Assembly: GCA_030248195.1 (NCBI GenBank)
Contig: JASAND010028012.1
Coordinates: 27,255 to 91,254 of the forward strand
Length of the DNA: 64,000 nucleotides
DNA from: Trissonchulus latispiculum
Taxonomy: Eukaryota > Nematoda > Enoplea > Enoplida > Ironidae
Reading direction: 5' to 3'
The translations under genes were made by a program, and so were the position numbers. This document shows, one piece after another, positions 57,398 through 64,000 of the stretch. The notes below the pieces were generated by a model, which was not told the DNA's origin, did not search any database, and worked only from the letters and a program-made list of their open reading frames with translations. Within the stretch, counting starts at the first letter, position 1, and every line of letters starts with the position of its first letter.

Positions 57398-57799
57398 CTG
57401 AAACAGGTAAACAAATACACAAACAATTTTAATAATAAAGTTGTAGGTCAAGTTTAGATGATTCAAATATACAGCGTTTCCAAAAAATTAAGGAACTGAT
57501 CAACTGCACAAGTAAAAACAAAAGCTTTCATCTTTGATGTTCATGAGCTGAGCTCAAATAGTCCAGTCAGGCAGGTTGGTCAATAAAAGCGACATCGTAT
57601 GAAGTTGCATAGAAAATTTCATTTCATAAAAAGAACGAAAGAACTCAAAGAACTCATCATGCCGGTTCAGAAAAAGATACTATGCTTTATGTTAAGCAAT
57701 CTTGAGGAACCCTAGAGATATACAGAAAACTATTTCGCTTTCTACATTTTTTGGTCAGACTTTCGTCAGTAGCCAGAAGACGTAATTGGTATCCTATAC

Positions 57800-57917
57800 C
57801 GTTCCCATTTGATGAGATTTTCTGTATCCGGATAAGCATTGGCATCGCACGTCATCAACGCGTCACCGCCCAAATCCGTTTCCACAACGTCAGAAATTCG
57901 AATAATCTCTGCCGCAA
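57800..57917 (-). CDS. Receptor, Ig domain first half
   Basis: 118 nt, phase 1 to 2. Acceptor TTTCTAG/TTGCGG, donor GAACG/GTATAG. Encodes GGDALMTCDANAYPDTENLI then KWER: first Cys and core Trp. Confidence 0.88.
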
Positions 57918-58192
57918 CTAGAAACAAACAAACAAACATCAATACTTGCAATTTTCGACAATATTACCAGGGTTCCCTCTGTGCTGGTTCACGCTAAGGT
58001 GAAGGTATAACTATTATATATAATAGCCCGAACGAGATCGCAAATATATACCTACACTAAACCAGTAAATCAGTACAGTTAGCAAAGCTGTGAAGGAAAA
58101 AATACTTAAGGGGAAGAAAGGAAACTTAAAGGGGAAATAAATTTAAACATGACCTTTCTAAAACAAAAAATAGATAAAAACTTCCTATTTAC

Positions 58193-58303
58193 ATTTAATC
58201 AGAAGCTGTACGGTCACATTTGAATGTCCTTCAATATTGACCGCTTCACAGGTATAGCGCCCTGCGTCTGTTCTGCCCAAATTATTGACGTGCAAAATTG
58301 GAC
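58193..58303 (-). CDS. Receptor, Ig domain second half
   Basis: 111 nt, phase 1 to 1. Acceptor GTTTTAG/GTCCAA, donor AAAT/GTAAAT. Encodes PILHVNNLGRTDAGRYTCEA then VNIEGHSNVTVQLLIK. Confidence 0.9.
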
Positions 58304-58785
58304 CTAAAACAGAAATTAAATGAAAAACAATTTTTACATAAAATCGAGTCTTTGCGCCACAATAATGTCATAAAATAATTAAGCAACCAAAACCCTCGGA
58401 ATACTGAAATACACAGGTACAAATACAGGATAATGGGGGCAATGTAACCGCCTCCGTGAGAAATCCGATGGACATGGACCCTATGAAAATGGAGATCCCC
58501 ACAAGGTGTCCCCTGGCATCCGTCTGGTCAACGACGCTAAATAGTTTCCAATAGTACGGGGCATAGCACTGATCCTTTCCATTTCTGCTTTTATCTCCAG
58601 TCATGCCGGAGCTGGCTACCTTATGTCCTTAAATTATGCCACCGAGCGGGGGTGAACCTCTTCTCTTTCCCTATTTCGGGCTCCCGCTTTGTGGTCTGCC
58701 TTGCTAAGACGTGGAGGTGGACGCTCCCTATATGGATACGATCTGACTGCCGGCTAGGAAGAAGTACCGGATGGATACCCAAAAG

Positions 58786-59228
58786 CTGGGTTTACCTTAG
58801 TGGGGGGGCACCCCCCCCCCCACTTTTCGGGTCCCCCCCACTCGACCTCTTCCCCCCACTCCCACTTTTTTGGGCTCCCCCCACTCCCACTTTTTTGGGC
58901 TCCCCCCACCCCCACTTTTTTGGGCTCCCCCCACTCACTATAAGGTGCCCAGAAAAAGCCAAATTTCGAGGATTTTTGGTCAAAAGTTCCAAAATTTTTC
59001 CGGCTTCGCCGGAATATTTTGGTAAACAATCGTCTATCTTGGTGCTCAAACTCAATTTTTGAGCACTTTTTAGCATAGTTATAGCAGTAGAAGAAGAAAA
59101 AGGCTATTCTTACTGTATTTTTGGCATTTTCAGCCTATTTTATTACCCCCACCCCAACTTTTCGACCTCCCCACCACTAGTGGGGGGCCCCACTCTCCCC
59201 CCACTTTGTTTCGCCTGAAATAAACCCA
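58786..59228. mobile_element. TIR element CTGGGTTTA with C/G runs
   Basis: 443 bp. Left CTGGGTTTACCTTAG, right GAAATAAACCCA. Direct flanks CAAAAG/CAAAAG (58780-58785, 59229-59234). The inner part has four tandem copies of a CCCCCCACTCCCACTTTTTT-type unit. No coding capacity. Confidence 0.6.
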
Positions 59229-59312
59229 CAAAAGTGTCATCCTATCTAACAAAAATATCCCCAGAATTATCAGCACAGATCACAGAGACGTTTCTGTGGC
59301 ATTTCAATATTT

Positions 59313-59391
59313 TGACTCAGCCAAGAGTCGAACCATAAACCTTCGGATCCGCAGGTACGCAATGCTAACCACTACACCACTGAACCGCACA
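59313..59391 (-). repeat. tRNA-like sequence (A and B boxes)
   Basis: On the minus strand CAGTGGTGTAGTGGTTAGC (A-box region), then a CCTGCGGATCCGAAGG hairpin and the B box GGTTCGACTCT. The T stem does not pair and the anticodon loop is of wrong size, so this is a tRNA pseudogene or SINE head. Confidence 0.5.
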
Positions 59392-59619
59392 TATGAATAA
59401 AGAACAAAAAATGCACATCTCTTCTACATCATTGTTGCTCTCTCACTCCCTCTACCGGAAAAGATAATCTATAAAACAGCCACTTATTCAAGGATCCACA
59501 AGGGATACAAACAATGGAATCAATAAAATATCAAAGTCCAAAAAACGTGAATACTCAAAACAACGTTCAATCTTGTTCAACAACAACTCACTCTACCGAA
59601 GAGTGCTGAAAAAACAAAC

Positions 59620-59811
59620 CTTTCTGCTCAAATCGGCCCTGCCCATAGGCAGAGGACAGGAGTCCACTGGAATCCTGTAACGGACTACCGTCCTTGTACC
59701 AGGTGTATCTAATCTCAATCGGGTTGGCCACAGCTGTTGCGTTGAAGGCAACAGATTCGCCCTCAGACGCTGTGATACTCTGACCGTCCGGTAGCTGAAA
59801 GACGGGGCGAT
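59620..59811 (-). CDS. Receptor, Ig domain first half lacking the first Cys
   Basis: 192 nt, phase 1 to 1. Acceptor GTTTCAG/ATCGCC, donor GAAAG/GTTTG. Encodes RPVFQLPDGQSITASEGES then VAFNATAVANPIEIRYTWYK. The core Trp is present, but the residue at the usual first Cys is Asn (FNATA), inside a new N-A-T glycosylation sequon. The second Cys in the partner exon (58193-58303) is kept. Confidence 0.9.
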
Positions 59812-60448
59812 CTGAAACAGCAAGCCAGGAATTAAATGGATTAGATTAAAGATTAAAATAACATTGCAGGCTAGATTAGGTGATTGAATCTTTTAATCCT
59901 GGGCTCCGGGATTAGATTAAAGATTAGAAAAAGCTTGCCGAGTTTGATAGATTAAAGTTGGGTGACTGAATCTTTTAATCCTGGATTACAAGGGTTAATG
60001 TTAACCTCTGCTGAATCCATTTCAGTGCGCCAGTGAAGAAATGGGATTTACCAGTTTTAATTGTGCCAATTTCCGTTTTCTTATAACAGCACGATCATTT
60101 TAATCTTCAAAGAAGCATAGGACCTAAGCCGCAAAAACCTTTTGGAAATACTCAGAGAAGTATCCAGGATTTTAAAAAGGGGGGGTGTAAAGTGTGTCTG
60201 AACCAAAAACGGGAAGGGGTTTGTATTTAAGTTGTTCCAAAAACGCCACATTTGTGCTAAAAACAGCCAAAAATAATTTTGTTTTCTCTTCCAAAAAAGG
60301 GATCCCAACCAGCAACGCATCCAGGATTTTGAAACGAAGAGGGTCCATCCAATTCGAAAAGGGGGGGGGAGTTCCAGACCTATCTGGTTTTTTAAAAAAT
60401 GGCAATATTTGCACAAAAAGTTGCTAAATATTTCCGATGGCTACTTAC

Positions 60449-60591
60449 ACAGAACACTGATCTGAATAGATGAGGTGACAGATTTATTCAAATCCTGATT
60501 CGTGGCTCGACAGACAAAGGTGGCGCCGTCTTCTTCTGGGGTCAGGAGGACATAGAATTTACTGCGCACCTCCCAGCCGCCGTTGCTTGAA
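60449..60591 (-). CDS. Receptor, Ig domain second half
   Basis: 143 nt, phase 2 to 1. Acceptor CGTTTCAG/TTCAAG, donor TCTGT/GTAAGT. Encodes KFYVLLTPEEDGATFVCRAT then NQDLNKSVTSSIQISVL. Confidence 0.9.
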
Positions 60592-60975
60592 CTGAAACGA
60601 AGCAATACATATCGGACGCGGAGTGTGCATACATAGTACTTAATAAGTAAATAGGACATTATTTCTTTATGATTAATGCCTTGTATCCTTTACGGATCCA
60701 CCTGCCAGCTAGCCCGCGTTTACTTCATTTTCTTGCTGCAGCTGTGCACAGGATTGCAGTTTGTAGAAACACAGACAAATAGTTTTACAAGAGCGGAGCG
60801 GTAAAAGCAAAAAATAGCAGCCAAACAGCATTGCTTTAGTCTCAGTGTGTTGTTTAAAATATTTTCTCAAAGGGGGACCACACACAAACCTTCAAAATTG
60901 CATGCAGACAAACATATTGTAAAAACAGCACAATTTTTTAAGCAACAGCATTTTAAATTATACAGCAGCATATAC

Positions 60976-61150
60976 CTTTTCTTGTGCATCACAACGCTGT
61001 TCTGCAGCTGGCCGTTGCGCCACCAGGTGATATCCGCGGGCGGATTACTGGACCCGCTGACACAGTAGAGTACTGCCATGGAGCCAGCGTGCAGTGGGCC
61101 TGGGGAACCGTCCTCGTTGTGAGCCTGAACGGTGACCACGGAGGGAGCAA
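60976..61150 (-). CDS. Receptor, Ig domain first half (SNPPA motif)
   Basis: 175 nt, phase 1 to 2. Acceptor GTTTTGCAG/TTGCTC, donor AAAAG/GTATAT. Encodes APSVVTVQAHN, then MAVLYCVSGSSNPPADITWW. The SNPPADITWWRNG stretch is typical of nephrin-family Ig domains. Confidence 0.92.
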
Positions 61151-61381
61151 CTGCAAAACAGACAGCAAATAGAAACGTGAGAAAGAGTAAAAAGAATTGT
61201 GAGGTAGAAAAAAAGAAAACAAATGGGAAAATTGAGATAAAAATGAAAAATAGATATTTTCTGGCTGTCAGAACAATTTTATAGAGTACAATGGCTCCCT
61301 CCTACACGATTGCCTTATTTTTAGACCAATGGAGATAGCCTATGAAAAGACAAAAGATGTGTAGCCCAAAAAGATAAAAAT

Positions 61382-61684
61382 TAGGGATGCACCGGGGCCT
61401 GGTCCCGGCCCCGGCCAAGGTAGCCAAGGTATTAGCAAAATTTTGTAAATTTTTTACATTTTTGACCAAAATTTTGAAATTTCGAAAATCAAAAAGCGTT
61501 ACAAATCGTTAGTTTTCTTACCGATTTGAATTGAATGAAAACAACGATAGTAACGTTTTTATACAGAAATTATTGCAAAATTTAAATTTTCATGAAAACT
61601 TTTGAAACGTTCGATTTGAACCCAAAATTTCCAGGTCCCGACCCCGGCGCTGGCCCCTGTAGTGGCTGCCCCGGTACATCTCTA
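61382..61684. mobile_element. Non-autonomous hAT-type element H4
   Basis: 303 bp. Ends TAGGGATGCACCGGGGC and, inverted, TAGAGATGTACCGGGGC. Flanks ATAAAAAT and ATAAAAAA (seven of eight match). Subterminal GGCCCCGGCC motifs on both sides. Confidence 0.82.
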
Positions 61685-61954
61685 ATAAAAAATCTAGTTT
61701 TAATGCTAATTTCCCCCTCTCTACAACCTAAAATGTTCACAACCTGTTCAAAAACTGACAGTAGAGACTCTCAGAAGGGTATGACGCTAGTACGCTTGAC
61801 TTTGCAATATTTATATCCAATCACTAGCTACGTATAGCTTAATTACAACTCAGTACATAAATTACTATCTGAAAATTAATTAATTAATCCTCTAATATTA
61901 ATTATATTAATACGTACAGAGCATTAAGGACAAACAATTTTGTAGATTTCTTAC

Positions 61955-62123
61955 ATAGTACACTGAAATTGGTTTGTTGTATCAGTGGCGTAAGAATGGC
62001 CGCATTTTTGGCACGACAAGAGAACGGGCTGAGGTTATCCGATTCAGATAAGGCAGGAATTGTCAGCTGACTTTGAGCATAGCTTCCGGTCACCGAGTCA
62101 CGTATCATCTCTTCATCAGTGAT
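61955..62123 (-). CDS. Receptor, Ig domain second half
   Basis: 169 nt, phase 0 to 1. Acceptor TTATTTAG/ATCACT, donor CTAT/GTAAGA. Encodes ITDEEMIRDSVTGSYAQSQL then SDNLSPFSCRAKNAAILT. It joins the next exon in frame (NFSVL-FAPSVV). Confidence 0.88.
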
Positions 62124-62235
62124 CTAAATAAGGCCAAACCACACAAAAATTAACATAAAGAAAAATAAAGAAATGTAGCAATATACCTACCTACCTAGAA
62201 TTACTACCATAATATTCTGCTAGTTCCACTCTACA

Positions 62236-62414
62236 CATGGGCGCACCCAGGGGAGGGGTCTTGAGGGTTGCGACCCCTCCCTTTTTTGTCCGATTTACCC
62301 CCGGAATTTTTGGGGAGAAAGCAAAAACTGAGCTATTTTCAATGCATAAAACTAAAAGATAGGAAAATTTTCAGGTTCGACCCCTCTCTTTTCAAAATCC
62401 TGGGTGCGCCCCGG
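62236..62414. mobile_element. Non-autonomous hAT-type element H5
   Basis: 179 bp. The inverted ends share GGCGCACCCAGG. Perfect 8-bp flanks ACTCTACA (62228-62235, 62415-62422). The interior resembles the element at 32835-33098 (TTTTCAAAATCCTGGGTGC). Confidence 0.82.
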
Positions 62415-62422
62415 ACTCTACA

Positions 62423-63020
62423 TGCTTATTTTTAATTCTAGGGAGTGCTACATAGTTTCCGTTTAATTTTTTTGAAGTGCCAAAACAAGTCAAAGTTTCT
62501 GATAATTTCAAGACACACTATAAGTAGAGTAGAGTAGAAATTAACTGGCTTGATACTGCCAAAATCGTCTGACAAATCCTTGCACCTAATTCCAAGGTTT
62601 AGGAGTAAAAAGCATTTGCAAATTTTATGGGCAGTGCTTTTATGTAGATCACTCTGTGAGTACAGTACAATTATAAATTCAAATGCACAAAACGGGCATC
62701 ATCATATGCTTTGCCGTTTATGAACCTTTCTTATTAACAACGTGTGTCAACAGTTGCATAATTTGCGTGTGCGATCCTGCAAATAGTTGTTAAGAACTCG
62801 ATGACATTATAACCAACACAACTCTACTGTGTACTAACTGAAATTCATTTACACCTACAAAGAAACGTAAACCACACGCATAACATAGAAAACAGATTTA
62901 TATTGAACTAAAATAAATAAAATAGATACATAAACAACAAGATAAACAATCAGAAACTGAAAAACTGACACTAGTAAATTAATTACATTAGCTAACTAAT
63001 CACTTATGTAATTAATTTAA
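62423..63020. other. Receptor intron, AT-rich
   Basis: No exon, repeat pair or RNA gene recognised. Confidence 0.45.
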
Positions 63021-63756
63021 TCAACAGTACATACATAATACCAAGAGTACATAATATAAGAGTGTGCCACTAGGCACACTCTATGTTATCAGAGCAAAAA
63101 CTATGCTATGCTCTGCTCGCTAACGGCCCACCCCCCCCCGCAAATCAGACCCTAGTCGAAACGGGGGTACGCTCACTCGCTCTATGTTTATGTGCTTAAG
63201 CTCGAAAACACAAGCAGTGCGTGCGCGAATTTTGTGCCGCTTCGAGCTTTAGAACACAAACATAGCGCACAAAATTCTTTGAAGTGAAGGGTCTAATTTA
63301 CGGGGGGGGGCTGTTAGCGAGCAGAGCATAGTTTTTACTCTGATAACAGAGAGTGTGCCTAGTGGCACACTCTTATATTATGTACTCTTGATAATACATA
63401 AGAGTATGACAGCTGCCATTATTATCAGCTTGACACATCCTCTGCACGCTAACGGCTGACCCCCTCCCCGCAAATTGGACCCCAGTGACCCCCACCGCAA
63501 ATTGGCGCCCAGAAGAAACGAGGGTACGCTCACTCGCTCTGTGCTTGTATTAAGCTCGAAAACACAAGCACTACGTTCGCGGCTTTTGTGTCTGTTTCGA
63601 GCTTTACAACATGCATAGCGGCCAAATTTTTTTGAAGTGAAGGGTCCAATTTACGGAGGGGGGGGGGCAGCCGTTAGCGTGGAGAGGATGTGTCACGCTT
63701 AGAGTATGACAGCTGTCATACTCTTATACGTATATTATATAGTTGTGTACTCTTGA
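63021..63756. mobile_element. CCAAGAG-family MITE, host of a nested copy
   Basis: Left end TCAACAGTACATACATAATA, right end TGTGTACTCTTGA. Flanks TTTAA/TTTAA (63016-63020, 63757-63761). Arms with GAGTATGACAGCTG and inverse. The left arm is interrupted by the MITE at 63041-63391; without it the element is about 380 bp. Confidence 0.75.
63041..63391. mobile_element. CCAAGAG-family MITE, nested copy
   Basis: 351 bp, flanks TAATA/TAATA (63036-63040, 63392-63396). Arms with GTGCCACTAGGCACACTCTA and TTATCAGAGCAAAAACTATG, closely related to the copy at 12898-13257 in the other gene. Confidence 0.82.
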
Positions 63757-63853
63757 TTTAATTCATGCAGGATACCCGCTCACCAACAACAAGGATGCGA
63801 ACACGATACAACGTAAAGATTGTATATACGTACACGTCTATACTGCACTATAC

Positions 63854-63892
63854 CTTAGTCCAATTCCAACCAGTGGAATTAGTGTCCGACGC
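63854..63892 (-). CDS. Receptor, first exon visible (39 nt)
   Basis: Acceptor CTTTAAAGCAG/GCGTCG after a T-rich tract, donor ACTAAG/GTATAG. Encodes ASDTNSTGWNWTK, which joins ITDEEM in frame and carries two N-glycosylation sequons (NST, NWT). It is small, so the call rests on good splice sites and phase. Confidence 0.65.
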
Positions 63893-64000
63893 CTGCTTTA
63901 AAGTTAAAAAGTTATAACATAATACAAAAATCAAGAAATACTGCATAACCACATAAAATCTGCATAAAACGGAAACACAGGACAACGCAAACAACTTTTG

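Larger units (their letters stand above)
34707..63892 (-). other. Nephrin/SNS-like receptor gene (3' portion, 20 exons)
   Basis: Twenty exons spliced in consistent phase give 1107 codons and a stop. Order from the N-terminal side: second half of an Ig domain, four further Ig domains, one FN3 domain, a transmembrane helix and a cytoplasmic tail of about 485 residues. A single FN3 after a row of Ig domains just before the membrane is the nephrin/Sticks-and-stones/Hibris plan; Neph/Kirre proteins lack the FN3. Supporting motifs are SNPPADITWWRNG in an Ig domain and SWKPGFNGG in the FN3. Such proteins mediate heterophilic cell adhesion in myoblast fusion, nephrocyte or podocyte slit diaphragms and sensory patterning. 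The signal peptide and first Ig domains lie beyond 64000. Two tail exons (39243-39272 and 38774-38853) are model-dependent. Confidence 0.85.

Noticed and set aside
58368..58604. Minus-strand frame of 78 codons next to the Ig exon
   Set aside because: Looks locally protein-like but does not fit the receptor splice phases, has no Ig or FN3 motif and no recognised family.

Overview
This is a window of animal nuclear DNA, probably from an invertebrate. Two spliced genes with GT-AG introns lie on the minus strand, there is no bacterial-style gene packing, and most of the sequence is transposable elements, satellites and microsatellites. The species cannot be named from the sequence.

Genes. (1) 3276-13510, minus strand: the first four coding exons of a secreted or membrane-anchored carboxylesterase/cholinesterase-family alpha/beta hydrolase. 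They carry a signal peptide, the first Cys loop, the HGGG oxyanion hole and the GESAGG nucleophile elbow. No 3' exon was found in 1-3275, so the rest probably lies to the left of the window. (2) 34707-63892, minus strand: twenty exons (1107 codons) of a nephrin/SNS/Hibris-like adhesion receptor. They cover one partial and four complete Ig domains, one FN3 domain, a transmembrane helix and a cytoplasmic tail of about 485 residues ending at a stop codon. The 5' exons lie to the right of the window. The two genes are tail-to-head on the same strand.

Mobile DNA. 17115-27798 is an LTR element: TG...CA LTRs, 4-bp target duplication ATAA, polypurine tract at the minus-strand 3' end. It encodes no recognisable protease, reverse transcriptase, RNase H or integrase. 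It carries instead a Ser-rich ORF and a long unrecognised ORF with an Arg/Ser-rich head. Its 3' part is tandemly duplicated, a 177-bp block flanks ORF2, and a MITE has jumped into the start of ORF2. The whole element sits inside an older TIR element. Around it are five hAT-type non-autonomous elements (four with 8-bp or near-8-bp target duplications) and a family of MITEs ending in CCAAGAG with 5-bp AT-rich target duplications, several nested in one another.

Satellite-like introns. The 8.6-kb intron 2 of the esterase (3834-12423) and a 14.5-kb intron of the receptor (39705-54161) are filled by related repeats in opposite orientations. These are units of about 160, 290 and 360 bp that share a core GAGCTTTCNAATNATACC, separated by (TAA)n tracts and short stem-loop modules, each module type with its own leader. 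This modular hairpin system and the pol-less LTR element are the two most unusual things here.
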